A stretch of 64,000 nucleotides of DNA from Sphingobium lactosutens (GTDB taxonomy: Bacteria; Pseudomonadota; Alphaproteobacteria; Sphingomonadales; Sphingomonadaceae). Below, piece by piece: positions 9,360-18,350 of this stretch. The translations under genes were made by a program, and so were the position numbers. Each line of letters starts with the position of its first letter. Position 1 is the first letter of the stretch. The DNA lies in the NCBI RefSeq assembly GCF_013393185.1, contig NZ_QJQX01000054.1:1-64000 (forward strand), read 5' to 3'. Under the pieces are notes generated by a model. That model was given only the letters and a program-made list of their open reading frames with translations. It was not told the DNA's origin and did not search any database.

Positions 9360-9490
9360 GGAAAAGGTCTCATTCGGCCATTGGCCTAAGAGCCTTCGGG
9401 TCGCAAGACGGCTTTACGCCCGAATCAGTGAAATTTTATTGGATGGATCGGACATTTTCCCGTCCGAAACGGTCTCATTCATGACGTTTC
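9360..9490 (-). ncRNA. candidate small RNA ending at the leftward terminator
   Basis: The stretch 9218-9578 has no convincing gene. On the minus strand the sequence before the terminator can fold into several short stems: CGGAC/GTCCG at 9449-9466, CGGG/CCCG around 9410 and GGCC/GGCC near 9378. The words GAAACGGTCTCATTC (9466-9480) and GAAAAGGTCTCATTC (9361-9375) are near-identical direct repeats 105 bp apart. A 22-codon frame (ATG at 9483, preceded by AGGAAA) is also present. I do not recognise an RNA family; boundaries are estimates. Confidence 0.35.
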
Positions 9491-9578
9491 CTGTCATGAA
9501 ATGTCATTGTCGGGCGCATGTGACCGATCAGCCACAGTGACTCGACGGCTGCGTGCGGCGCTGGCATAGCGCGCGCCT

Positions 9579-10667
9579 ATGTTATCTTTTTCGACTCCCT
9601 ACCGCCTCATCCGCCCATTGCTTTTCACGCTCGATGCCGAGCGCGCCCATAATCTGTCGATCGCTGCGCTGCGGATGATGCCGACGCCGCGACCGCTGCC
9701 GACCGATCCGATGCTGGAAACGACGGTCGCGGGCATCCGCTTCCCCAACCCGGTCGGGCTTGCGGCAGGCTATGACAAGGATGGCCGGGTCGCGCACAAG
9801 ATGCATGGCCTGGGCTTCGGCTTTGCCGAGCTGGGCACGCTGACCCCGCTCGCCCAGCCGGGCAATCCCCAGCCGCGCCTGTTCCGCTTGGTGGAGGATC
9901 GCGCCGTCATCAACCGTTTCGGTTTCAACAATGGCGGACAGGGCGCCGCGGCCGACCGCATCGCCCGCTATCGTCGCCCACGGGGCGAAGGGCCGGTGAT
10001 CGGCATCAATATCGGCGCGAACAAGGACGCGACCGCCGCCGGGCGCGGTATTGCCGATTATGTGACCGGCGTCACCTGCATGGCGCCGCTGGCCGACTAT
10101 CTGACGGTCAACATCTCCTCGCCCAACACGCCGGGCCTGCGCGCGCTTCAGGGGCGGGCGGCGCTCGACGATCTGCTCGGCGCGGTCATGGCCGCACGGG
10201 GCAGCGACACGACACAAAATGGGGGGCGCGTGCCTCCCATTTTCCTGAAAGTCGCGCCCGATCTCGAACCCGCCGATGTCGAGGATATCGCCGCCGCCTG
10301 CATCGACCATCGCATCGACGCGCTGATCGTGTCCAACACCACCATCACCCGCCCCGCGCTGCAATCGGCCCATGCCGGGGAGACGGGCGGCCTGTCCGGT
10401 GCGCCGCTCACCGACCTGTCGCAGGCGCGGCTCAAGGATTTCCGCCGCCTGCTGGGCACGAAGCTGCCGCTGATCGGGGTCGGCGGCATAGCAAATGGTG
10501 CGCAGGCCTATGCCCGCATCCGCGCCGGCGCCTCGCTGGTGCAGCTCTACAGCGCGCTGGTCTATGAAGGGCCGTATCTGGCGAAGCGCATCAATGCCGA
10601 GTTGAAGATGCTGATGATCCGCGACGGGGTGCGCAACATCGCCGATCTGGTCGGCGTGGACATTTGA
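9579..10667 (+). CDS. pyrD: dihydroorotate dehydrogenase (quinone), class 2
   Basis: PyrD oxidises dihydroorotate to orotate in de novo pyrimidine synthesis, passing electrons to the quinone pool at the inner membrane. The 362-aa product has the class 2 N-terminal helix region (YRLIRPLLFTLDAERAHN), FMN-site motifs NRFGFNNGG and VNISSPNTPGLR with the catalytic serine, and the C-terminal GVGGIANGAQAYARIRAGAS phosphate-binding segment. ATG at 9579 starts just before the hydrophobic N-terminus. It is separated from the next gene by about 60 bp. Confidence 0.96.
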   Translation: MLSFSTPYRLIRPLLFTLDAERAHNLSIAALRMMPTPRPLPTDPMLETTVAGIRFPNPVGLAAGYDKDGRVAHKMHGLGFGFAELGTLTPLAQPGNPQPRLFRLVEDRAVINRFGFNNGGQGAAADRIARYRRPRGEGPVIGINIGANKDATAAGRGIADYVTGVTCMAPLADYLTVNISSPNTPGLRALQGRAALDDLLGAVMAARGSDTTQNGGRVPPIFLKVAPDLEPADVEDIAAACIDHRIDALIVSNTTITRPALQSAHAGETGGLSGAPLTDLSQARLKDFRRLLGTKLPLIGVGGIANGAQAYARIRAGASLVQLYSALVYEGPYLAKRINAELKMLMIRDGVRNIADLVGVDI

Positions 10668-10727
10668 TCCATAACCCCGGTCTATCACGGGGTTGCGAAG
10701 CGCTGTCGCGGCGATAGGGTGCCGGGC

Positions 10728-12428
10728 ATGACGTCCCGCCTGACCGGCCTGCTGGCCCCCTTCGCCCTCATCTCCCTGATCCCGGCCACCGCTTTCGCCC
10801 GTGAGCCGGTATCGACCAACGCCACAGTGTCCGCCGCCGACCCGCGCGCCGCGCAGGCGGGGCAGGACATCCTGCGCCAGGGCGGCAGCGCCACCGACGC
10901 GGCGATCGCGATGATGCTCGCCCTCAACGTCGTGGAGCCGCACAATAGCGGCATCGGCGGCGGCGGCTTTCTGATGCACCATGACGGCCGCACCGGCCTG
11001 CTGGAATCGATCGACGGGCGCGAAACCGCCCCTGCCGCCGCGCGTCCCGACCGCTTCATCGGTCCCGATGGCAAGGTGATGCCCTTTCGCCAGGCTTGGC
11101 CCGGCGGCTACTCCGTGGGCGTGCCGGGCAATCTCCGCCTTGCCTGGGATGCGCACAAAAAATGGGGCAAGCTCCCTTGGGCCGACCTGTTCCAGCCTGC
11201 CATCCGCTATGCGCAGGACGGGTTCGAGGTGCGCGAGCGGCTTGACACCGCCATGCGCGCGGTCGCGCCGATCTGGGCCGACTTCCCCGAGATCCAGAAA
11301 TATTTCTGGATCGACGGCAAGCCCGCGCCCAAGGGCACGATCCTCAAAAACCCGCCACTCGCTGCTCTGTTCAAGCGCGTCGCGGCGGAAGGGCCGGACG
11401 CCTTCTACACCGGCGAGAATGCGAAGCTGCTCGCCGCCGCCGTCACCAATGCGCCGAAAAATCCGGTGCCGATGACCGAGGCCGACATCGCCGCCTATCA
11501 GGCCAAGCCGCGCAAGCCGGTTTGCGGCAAATATCGGGTCTATACCGTGTGCGGCATGGGGCCGGTGTCGTCGGGTGGCATCACCGTGCTCGAAATTCTT
11601 GGCATGGTGGAACGCTTCCCGCTCGCGCAGTGGGGCAAGGATGATCCGCGCTCCTGGCATGTCATCGGTGAAGCGATGCAACTGGCCTATGCCGACCGCG
11701 ACACCTGGCTCGGCGATCCCGATTTCGTCTCGGTGCCGATCGGCGGCATGATCGACCCCGCCTATCTCAAACAGCGTTCTTCGCTGATCCGCCTCAACAA
11801 GGCGCTCACCACCTACAAACCCGGCACGCCGCCCGGCGCGCAGCCGCGCACGACCGCCTTGCCCCAAGCCGAAAGCGGCACCAGCCACTTCGTCGCGGTC
11901 GACCATGATGGCGACATCGCCGCCTGGACCTCCACCATCGAAAGCTTCTTCGGCAGCCAGCTGGTGGCGAACGGCGTCATCCTCAACAATGAACTGACCG
12001 ATTTCAGCCTGACCCCGGAAAAGGACGGCAAGCCCGTCGCCAACCGGGTGGAGGCGGGCAAACGGCCGCTCTCCTCCATGTCGCCGACCATCGTCTATGA
12101 TGAGGCGGGCACGCCCATCTTCACCGTCGGCGCGGCGGGCGGCAAGACCATCATCATGCAGGTGGCCAAGGCGCTGATCGCCCATTTCGACTGGGGCCTG
12201 TCGGCGCAGGACTCGATCGCGCACGGGTTGATCTTCTTCAACGGCGACGGGCTGGTGCTGGAACAGGGCACCTCGCTGGAAGCGATGAAGGCGCCGCTGG
12301 AGAAGCTGGGCCACCGCGTGACCGTCAACCGCCTCGGCCTTAAGGCCAATGCGGCGGAGCGGATGCCCGACGGCCGCTGGGTCGGCGCCGCCGACCCGCG
12401 CAGCCCCGGCGTGTCGTTGCAGGAATGA
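10728..12428 (+). CDS. ggt: gamma-glutamyltransferase precursor
   Basis: The enzyme cleaves gamma-glutamyl bonds of glutathione and related peptides in the periplasm; the precursor cuts itself before a threonine to give two subunits. The 566-aa product has a signal peptide (MTSRLTGLLAPFALISLIPATAFA), the large-subunit motif GIGGGGF, and the autocleavage site ESGTSHF with Thr at about residue 385. ATG at 10728 is chosen over a GTG nine bases upstream because the signal peptide then starts cleanly. It shares a downstream terminator region with the convergent aminopeptidase gene. Confidence 0.94.
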   Translation: MTSRLTGLLAPFALISLIPATAFAREPVSTNATVSAADPRAAQAGQDILRQGGSATDAAIAMMLALNVVEPHNSGIGGGGFLMHHDGRTGLLESIDGRETAPAAARPDRFIGPDGKVMPFRQAWPGGYSVGVPGNLRLAWDAHKKWGKLPWADLFQPAIRYAQDGFEVRERLDTAMRAVAPIWADFPEIQKYFWIDGKPAPKGTILKNPPLAALFKRVAAEGPDAFYTGENAKLLAAAVTNAPKNPVPMTEADIAAYQAKPRKPVCGKYRVYTVCGMGPVSSGGITVLEILGMVERFPLAQWGKDDPRSWHVIGEAMQLAYADRDTWLGDPDFVSVPIGGMIDPAYLKQRSSLIRLNKALTTYKPGTPPGAQPRTTALPQAESGTSHFVAVDHDGDIAAWTSTIESFFGSQLVANGVILNNELTDFSLTPEKDGKPVANRVEAGKRPLSSMSPTIVYDEAGTPIFTVGAAGGKTIIMQVAKALIAHFDWGLSAQDSIAHGLIFFNGDGLVLEQGTSLEAMKAPLEKLGHRVTVNRLGLKANAAERMPDGRWVGAADPRSPGVSLQE

Positions 12429-12485
12429 GGTGAGGGCAGGTCGCTCGGAGAGGTCGATAGTGGCCGGACGTCCGACATTTATTCC

Positions 12486-12580
12486 ACGTCATCCCGGGCT
12501 TGACCCGGCATCCCGCTTCTTCTTCCAGGCCCAGCACTTAAACAGGCAGCGGGACCCCGGCTCAAGGCCGGGGTGACGAA
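12486..12580. repeat. mirrored palindromic intergenic repeat
   Basis: The ends CGTCATCCCGGGCTTGACCC and GGCTCAAGGCCGGGGTGACG are inverted copies around a variable middle. It belongs to the same family as 6131-6217, 15493-15583 and 46907-46991. This copy lies between convergent genes (ggt and the aminopeptidase gene). Confidence 0.75.
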
Positions 12581-12614
12581 GGTTGGGAGCGACCGCTCCT
12601 CAAATCCAACCCAC

Positions 12615-12648
12615 AAAAAAGGGCGGCCTTTCGAGCCGCCCTTTCCGT
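12615..12648. terminator. terminator between convergent ggt and aminopeptidase genes
   Basis: AAAGGGCGGC (12618-12627) and GCCGCCCTTT (12635-12644) form a 10-bp stem with a CTTTCGA loop. On the minus strand a T-run follows, so it ends the aminopeptidase transcript seven bases after its stop. On the plus strand the T-rich tail is weaker, but it may also stop ggt transcription. Confidence 0.88.
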
Positions 12649-12654
12649 TTGCGC

Positions 12655-15309
12655 TTACTTCTTGCCCGCAAACCACGCCGCGGTCGGCGCCTTCAACCGG
12701 CCGCGCGTCTCGATCCGCGTCTTGATCGCGGCGATCGAGCGATCCACCACCTTGCGCGATTCCGGCGTCAGATATTGGGTCGCATAGGCGTCCAGCTTCG
12801 TGACCATCGCCGGGTCGGCCGATCCGCCGCCCAGCCGCGCCAAGGCCTGGCTGCGCGCCGACACGTCGATCAGCGCCTCATATTGCGCCTTGTGCGCCAG
12901 CACATAGTCCACGGCCTGCATCGGATGGGCCGCGCCCACCTGTCCGATGATCGCCGCGCTGGTGGTCTTGCCCGGTTCGTCGGTCAATGCGAGGTCGAGC
13001 GCCTGCGCGCTCAGCTTCTCGTCCTTGGCCTTGCCGAGCAGCGCATAGACGGTGCTCTTCTCCAGGTCGCTCTTCGCGCCCTTGGCCATCGCGCGGAGCT
13101 TGTCCCAGGTCGCCTGATCGGCATTTTCCGCGATGATGCCCAGCCACACATTGCGCAGCGGCCCGTCGAGCGCGGCGGGGTTGCTCGCCAGCGCCGCAAA
13201 GCGCCGGTTGGCTTCGGCCACCACCGCCTTGTCGCCCATGCCGCCCAGCGTCGCGACCAGGCTCGTGCGCAGCACCGGCACCTGCGGCCCTTCACCGGCC
13301 TTCGCGTCATAGCCGATCGCTGCCAGCGCCGGGGTCAGCTTCTTACTGGCATAGGCCGCGACCTTCGCGCGCGCGGCGGCGTCGCCCTCCAGCATGTCAT
13401 AGCTGCTCTTGAGGTAGCCCGGCACTTCGGCCAGCACGGCGGGGCTGCCATTGGCGGGCGCCGCGTCCACCAGATCCAGCGCCAGCCCGATCGGCTGATA
13501 TCCGCCCAGCGCCAGCTGGAAATTGTCCGCCATCAGGCCGGTCTGGTCGATGCTCGCCAACTGGCCGAAGCCCTTTGCCAGCGCCTTCACATTCTCCGCC
13601 GGATAGAGCGAGCGATAATAGCCCGTCTGCCCTGCGTTGACGACATAGGCGCCGCAGCCCGGCAGCGTGACCTGCCCCTTGCCGCCGGTCAGGATCAGGC
13701 GCTGCGCCTCCCCGCCCAGCGTCTGCGCCTTTACCGGCACGTTCCAGCTTTGCGGCGTCTTGTCCTTCGCATCGCGGCTGAATTCACCTTGGCTCAGCGT
13801 CAGCAGCGTGTTGCCGCCCTGGCATTGCGCGCGCTCCACCTTGACCAGTGGGATGCCCGGCAACGATGTGAAGTCATGCGCGATGCTGACCAGTCCCTTG
13901 GCGCCCGCGCCCTCGACCGCCTTCCACAGGTCGTCGGTCACGGTGTTCCCATAGGCGTGGGCCTTCATATAGGACTGGATGCCCGCTTTCCACGCATCCT
14001 CGCCGGCATAGCCTTCCAGCATGGTGATGACGGCTTCGCCCTTCTGGTAGGTGATGGCGTCGAACGCCTGGTTCACCTCATCCACCGTATGGATTTTCTG
14101 CACCACCGGGTGGGTGGTCTTGAGCGCATCGAGGCTCATCGCCCGCTCGCGACCGTCGACCCGCGACAACAGCGTCTCCCATTCCGGGTTCAGCTTGTCC
14201 GTGACCTTGGTCGCCATCCAGCTGGCGAAACCCTCGTTCAGCCAGAGGTCGTCCCACCAGGCCATGGTGACGAGGTCGCCGAACCACTGGTGCGCCATTT
14301 CATGCGCGGCGACTTCGTAGATGGTGCGCTTGGTTTCTTCCGACGTGAACCGCGGATCGACCAGCAGGGTGCGTTCGAAGGTGAAGATCGCGCCCCAATT
14401 CTCCATCGCGCTGAAGAACTGGCTCTGGCCCGGCCCGGCGATATTGTCGAGCTTGGGCAGGGGGAAGGGGACGCCGAAATACTCATTATAATAGGGCAGG
14501 ATCGCCGCCGATGCGTCGAGCGCCAGCTGCGCCTTGCCGGTATTGCCCTTGCCGGTGATGACGCCGACTTCGACATTGCCCGCCATCTTGGTCGCGCGGT
14601 CCAGTTCGCCAAGGCCGAAGAAGAGCAGGTAGGACGACATTTTGGGGCTGGTGCCGAACGTCACCAGCTTCTTGCCGCCGCCCAAATCCTTGCTCGCCTT
14701 GACCGGCATGTTGCCGACCGCCAACTGGTCCGCCGGGACGATGGCGGAGAGGTCGAAGGTCGCCTTGTAGCTCGGCTCGTCGAAGCTCGGCACGAAGCGG
14801 CGAGCATCGGGCGCTTCGAACTGGGTGAAGAGCGCGCGCTTCGCGGCCCCCGCATTGTCGGTATAGTCGAGCGCGAACAGGCCGTTTGCCTGTTGATTGA
14901 TGACGCCGGCATAGGTGATGGCGAGCGTGTAGCTTCCCGGCTGGACCGGCTTGCCGAAATCGAACGTTACTGTCTGCGCATCGGCATCGATCTTGGCGGT
15001 GCCGGTGATCGCCTTGCCCTTCGCGGGCGTCAGCGTGACGGTCGAAACGGTCAGGTCCGCCGCATTCAGCACCAGCGTCGGCATGGCGGTCGCGACGGCG
15101 ACGTCGATCGATACCTTACCCGTGAATTTCAGGTTCGCCGCGTCGGGCGTCACCTCGATCGCATAATGGCTGGGGGCAGCGCCGCGCGGCAGCTGGGTCG
15201 TTATCCCGGCGGCGGGACCGGCAGGCGGGGCCGGCTGGGCCAGTACGGGCGTCGCCAACGCGACTGGCGCGGCCGCGATCAGCAGCGGCAGGATTTTCTT
15301 GAAGGACAT
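12655..15309 (-). CDS. M1-family zinc aminopeptidase, secreted
   Basis: This 884-aa metallopeptidase removes N-terminal residues from peptides. It has a signal peptide (MSFKKILPLLIAAAPVALATPVLA), the exopeptidase motif SAMEN at 300-304 (GAMEN variant), zinc ligands HEMAH at 336-340 and E359 in LNEGFASW, and a long ERAP1-like C-terminal helical domain. These features place it with the puromycin-sensitive or tricorn-interacting-factor type more than E. coli PepN. ATG at 15309 gives the signal peptide. A periplasmic location is inferred. Confidence 0.94.
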   Translation of the reverse strand: MSFKKILPLLIAAAPVALATPVLAQPAPPAGPAAGITTQLPRGAAPSHYAIEVTPDAANLKFTGKVSIDVAVATAMPTLVLNAADLTVSTVTLTPAKGKAITGTAKIDADAQTVTFDFGKPVQPGSYTLAITYAGVINQQANGLFALDYTDNAGAAKRALFTQFEAPDARRFVPSFDEPSYKATFDLSAIVPADQLAVGNMPVKASKDLGGGKKLVTFGTSPKMSSYLLFFGLGELDRATKMAGNVEVGVITGKGNTGKAQLALDASAAILPYYNEYFGVPFPLPKLDNIAGPGQSQFFSAMENWGAIFTFERTLLVDPRFTSEETKRTIYEVAAHEMAHQWFGDLVTMAWWDDLWLNEGFASWMATKVTDKLNPEWETLLSRVDGRERAMSLDALKTTHPVVQKIHTVDEVNQAFDAITYQKGEAVITMLEGYAGEDAWKAGIQSYMKAHAYGNTVTDDLWKAVEGAGAKGLVSIAHDFTSLPGIPLVKVERAQCQGGNTLLTLSQGEFSRDAKDKTPQSWNVPVKAQTLGGEAQRLILTGGKGQVTLPGCGAYVVNAGQTGYYRSLYPAENVKALAKGFGQLASIDQTGLMADNFQLALGGYQPIGLALDLVDAAPANGSPAVLAEVPGYLKSSYDMLEGDAAARAKVAAYASKKLTPALAAIGYDAKAGEGPQVPVLRTSLVATLGGMGDKAVVAEANRRFAALASNPAALDGPLRNVWLGIIAENADQATWDKLRAMAKGAKSDLEKSTVYALLGKAKDEKLSAQALDLALTDEPGKTTSAAIIGQVGAAHPMQAVDYVLAHKAQYEALIDVSARSQALARLGGGSADPAMVTKLDAYATQYLTPESRKVVDRSIAAIKTRIETRGRLKAPTAAWFAGKK

Positions 15310-15492
15310 AGGATTTCAGACTCCGACACGTCTCGAAGCGCGCGATGTGACACTATCACGCGCCGTCATGCAACGCGGGATCGGTCCTTTCGTTGCGGGG
15401 GTCAAGTGAACTCTCCGCAAGAGAATGTCGTTGGTCGAACCCTGTTGTGCGTTCGTCAAACAGGAGCGCGAATATCGGAGCCGTGCACCTCA

Positions 15493-15583
15493 TTGTCACC
15501 CCGGCCCTGAGCCGGGGTTCCGCTTCATTCCGTGGCAAATTCGAAGAATAGCGGGATGCCGGGTCAGGCCCGGCATGATGAAG
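15493..15583. repeat. mirrored palindromic intergenic repeat
   Basis: The ends TGTCACCCCGGCCCTGAGCC and GGGTCAGGCCCGGCATGATG are inverted near-copies around a variable middle, as in the other family members. It lies just downstream of the queF stop and upstream of the aminopeptidase gene; the rest of 15310-15602 holds no gene that I can support. Confidence 0.72.
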
Positions 15584-15602
15584 TTTCTTTTGGTTAGCCC
15601 GA

Positions 15603-16064
15603 TCAGCCCCGCCCGCGATAGCCCGGCACGTCCTGCGCCGGCAACCACAGTCCCACCGGCGGTTCGTCGGATTGCCAGAAGACGTCGATCGGGATGCCGC
15701 CGCGCGGATACCAGTAGCCGCCGATGCGCAGCCAGACCGGCTTCATTTCGTCGAACAGCCGCTGGCCGATGCCCACGGTGCAATCCTCATGAAAGGCGGC
15801 GTGATTGCGGAAGGAGCCGAGGAACAGCTTGAGCGACTTGGATTCGACGATCGTCTCCGCGGGCGCATAGTCGATCACCAGATGGGCGAAGTCGGGCTGC
15901 CCCGTCACCGGGCAGAGCGAAGTGAATTCCGGCGCGGTGAAGCGCACCAGATAGGGCTTGCCGGGACGCGGATTGGGGACATAATCCAGCACGGCCTCTT
16001 CCGGCCGGGCGGGGAGCGCACTGGTCTGGCCCAGATGTAGCGGAGTCGAAGGTAGGTCAGTCAT
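15603..16064 (-). CDS. queF: NADPH-dependent 7-cyano-7-deazaguanine reductase QueF
   Basis: QueF reduces the nitrile preQ0 to the amine preQ1 in queuosine biosynthesis. The 153-aa product is the short unimodular form. It has the catalytic cysteine C51 in [10 protein letters not shown], a nearby Asp at 58, and the family NADPH motif ESKSLK at 74-79. ATG at 16064 gives [12 protein letters not shown]; an upstream in-frame extension to 16100 has no ribosome-binding site. No other queuosine gene or preQ1 riboswitch is visible nearby. Confidence 0.95.
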   Translation of the reverse strand: MTDLPSTPLHLGQTSALPARPEEAVLDYVPNPRPGKPYLVRFTAPEFTSLCPVTGQPDFAHLVIDYAPAETIVESKSLKLFLGSFRNHAAFHEDCTVGIGQRLFDEMKPVWLRIGGYWYPRGGIPIDVFWQSDEPPVGLWLPAQDVPGYRGRG

Positions 16065-16152
16065 GCCGTGCCGTCTACGCGATCGCACGCCTGATGTCAT
16101 CGGCCCGCATTGTTCACTTGCGGTTCAGCCATTCTTGTGCCTTGGCAGGGCC

Positions 16153-17427
16153 ATGGGGTCCGTCATTCGTCCGTTGCTCTTCGCCGCGCCGCTGTTGCTG
16201 GCATTGCCCGTCCACGCCCAGCAGACGGAGCAGCCCGCGCCTAGCTTCCAGCTGCCGCCGACCACGAACACGCCCGCGCCCGATCCCAACCGGCAGGGAC
16301 CGGAACTGAACGTCTATCGCGATCAGCCGCGTACCCAACCGCCGGTGGTGGCGCCAACGGTCGTGCCGCCTCCCGTCCCCGTGCAGTCGGCCCCGACGGT
16401 GCAGCCGACCCCGGCGCGTCCGACGCCCGCTCGTCCCGCGCCGGCGCGGCCCGTACCCGATCAACCGCGCGCGGCCCAGCCGACCGAGCGCCCGACGCCC
16501 GCACCGGCCGAGCCGGCTCCGGCCGAACCGACCCAAAGCGCAGAACCCGCGAACGAGACGGCGCCTGTCGCCGCGCCGCCGCTTCCTGCGCCCGCAACCA
16601 ATGCCGTGGAAACGCCCGAACCAGCCGCCGCCGCACCGGTCGCGACTGAAGAAGGCAGCAACCTGCCCTGGATCATCGGCGGCACGCTCGCGCTTGTCGC
16701 GCTGGCGGCGTTCCTGCTGCTTCGTCGCCGTCGTCCGGTTGAAGAGGAAGAACTGTTCGTCGAACCGGCGACGCCGCCCGCAGCGGTTCCGCCGCCTGCA
16801 CCCGTTCCGGAACCGACTCCCACCCCCGCGCCGGTCGAGGCCGCTCCGCCGCCCGCCCCCGAACCTGTCCCCACGCCCGAACCAGTCGCCGCCGAACCGG
16901 CCACCGAACGCCCCTGGCTCGACATGGACATGGCGGTCAGCCAGGCGCGCTATTCGCTGATGGGCATGACCATCGCCTATAGCCTTATCCTCCACAATCG
17001 CGGCGACCGGCCGGCGCAGGACATATTGGTCCGCGGCATCGTCGGCAATGCGGGTGCGCAGCAGCAGGCGCTGCTCCAGGGCTTCTTCGCCGGCCAGGAC
17101 GGGATGCCGCTCCACAGCGCGGTGACGATCGCGCCCGGCGAGACGATCCAGCTCGGCGGCGAACTGCGCCTTGCACCCGACCAGATCGTCCCGGTCGAAA
17201 TGGGCCAGCGCAGCCTGCTCATCCCGCTCGCCGCCTTCGACATGGGCTATCGCTGGGAATCGGGGGAGGGCGAGCCGACCGGCCATGGCCGCACTGCCCG
17301 TGCCTTCATCGTCGGGCAGGAGCAGGAGCCGCCCGCCGATCGGCTCGCGCCGCTGCGCCTCGATCAGGGGCCGCGCCAATATCGCCGTCCCGCCGCACGC
17401 GCCGCCGCCGAACTGGCGCCGGTCTGA
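16153..17427 (+). CDS. proline-rich single-pass membrane protein with conserved C-terminal domain
   Basis: The 424-aa product has a signal peptide (ending PVHAQ), a Pro/Ala-rich linker to about residue 170, a transmembrane segment at 171-190 (LPWIIGGTLALVALAAFLLL) followed by RRRR, another Pro-rich stretch to about 255, and a folded C-terminal domain of about 170 residues (MDMAVSQARYSLMGMTIAYS onward). Topology predicts the proline-rich part in the periplasm and the C-terminal domain in the cytoplasm. I do not recognise the domain. ATG at 16153 gives the signal peptide; it is divergent from queF by 88 bp. Confidence 0.8.
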   Translation: MGSVIRPLLFAAPLLLALPVHAQQTEQPAPSFQLPPTTNTPAPDPNRQGPELNVYRDQPRTQPPVVAPTVVPPPVPVQSAPTVQPTPARPTPARPAPARPVPDQPRAAQPTERPTPAPAEPAPAEPTQSAEPANETAPVAAPPLPAPATNAVETPEPAAAAPVATEEGSNLPWIIGGTLALVALAAFLLLRRRRPVEEEELFVEPATPPAAVPPPAPVPEPTPTPAPVEAAPPPAPEPVPTPEPVAAEPATERPWLDMDMAVSQARYSLMGMTIAYSLILHNRGDRPAQDILVRGIVGNAGAQQQALLQGFFAGQDGMPLHSAVTIAPGETIQLGGELRLAPDQIVPVEMGQRSLLIPLAAFDMGYRWESGEGEPTGHGRTARAFIVGQEQEPPADRLAPLRLDQGPRQYRRPAARAAAELAPV

Positions 17428-17501
17428 CGCCTCTTCCCAGCTCCGAAAGCCGCGCCTAGAAGAAAGCCAATAGGTTAAGGCAAAGGACGCTAGGACGCCG
17501 C

Positions 17502-18350
17502 ATGACCATATTCGTTTCCACCGATTGGCTCGCTGCCGAACTGGGCAAGTCCGACCTCGTCATCCTCGACGCCAGCCTGTTCCTGCCCGGCACCCCGCGC
17601 GACCCGCGCGCCGAATATGAGGCGGGCCATATCCCAGGCGCCGCCTATATGGACCTGCCCACCCTCGCCGATCCCGACGATCCGACGCCGGGCCAGTTGC
17701 CGCCCGACGCGATGATGACGCAGCGCATGCAGGCGCTGGGCGTCAATGCCGACAGCCGCATCATCGTCTATGACAACAGCCCCACCCACAGCGCCGCGCG
17801 CGGCTGGTTCATGATGCGCGTCTACGGCCTGGGCGCATCTGCCGCGATCCTCGACGGCGGCCTGCCCAAATGGGTCGCCGAAGGGCGTCCGGTCGAAAGC
17901 GGCCTGCCCGCCATCGCACCCGGCGACGCCGTCGCCCGGCTCGACCGGACGCAGGTCCGCACCAAGGCGGATATTCTCGCCAATCTCGACAGCGGCGCGG
18001 CGCAACTGCTCGATGCGCGCGGCGCGGGCCGCTTCACCGGAGCCGAAGCCGAACCGCGACCCGGCATGGCGTCGGGCCATATTCCGGGCAGCCGCAACAT
18101 CCCCTCGTCGGCCTTCTTTGCCGCGGACAACGGCATGAAACAGGGCGATGAACTGCGCCGCCTGTTCGCCGAAGCCGACACCGATCTGGACAATCCCGTC
18201 ATCACCACCTGCGGCAGCGGCGTGACCGCGGCGATCATCCTCGCGGCGCTCGAATCGCTCGGCAAGACCGACGTCAGCCTTTATGATGGCAGCTGGTCCG
18301 AATGGGGCTTCGACCCCGCTACGCCCAAGGCGACCGGCCCCGCCGCATGA
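17502..18350 (+). CDS. sseA: 3-mercaptopyruvate sulfurtransferase
   Basis: SseA transfers sulfur from 3-mercaptopyruvate to acceptors such as thiols or cyanide. The 282-aa product has two rhodanese domains; the second carries the catalytic cysteine C237 in TTCGSGVTA, and the CGSGVT loop marks mercaptopyruvate rather than thiosulfate specificity. The first domain has lost its cysteine, as is normal. Its stop overlaps the start of the cystathionine beta-lyase gene by four bases, linking two steps of sulfur amino-acid metabolism. Confidence 0.94.
   Translation: MTIFVSTDWLAAELGKSDLVILDASLFLPGTPRDPRAEYEAGHIPGAAYMDLPTLADPDDPTPGQLPPDAMMTQRMQALGVNADSRIIVYDNSPTHSAARGWFMMRVYGLGASAAILDGGLPKWVAEGRPVESGLPAIAPGDAVARLDRTQVRTKADILANLDSGAAQLLDARGAGRFTGAEAEPRPGMASGHIPGSRNIPSSAFFAADNGMKQGDELRRLFAEADTDLDNPVITTCGSGVTAAIILAALESLGKTDVSLYDGSWSEWGFDPATPKATGPAA

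Noticed and set aside
9582..12314. A 910-codon open frame on the minus strand across pyrD and ggt
   Set aside because: It crosses two unrelated, well-supported genes on the other strand and has no recognisable motif.
12583..15510. A 975-codon open frame on the plus strand opposite the aminopeptidase gene
   Set aside because: It is a GC-bias shadow: the opposite strand has an intact M1 peptidase with all motifs, and the shadow has no domain and is rich in Arg, His and Gly.
16461..16931. Minus-strand frame rich in Gly, Ser and Ala across the proline-rich gene
   Set aside because: It is the antisense of Pro-rich codons and has no independent support.
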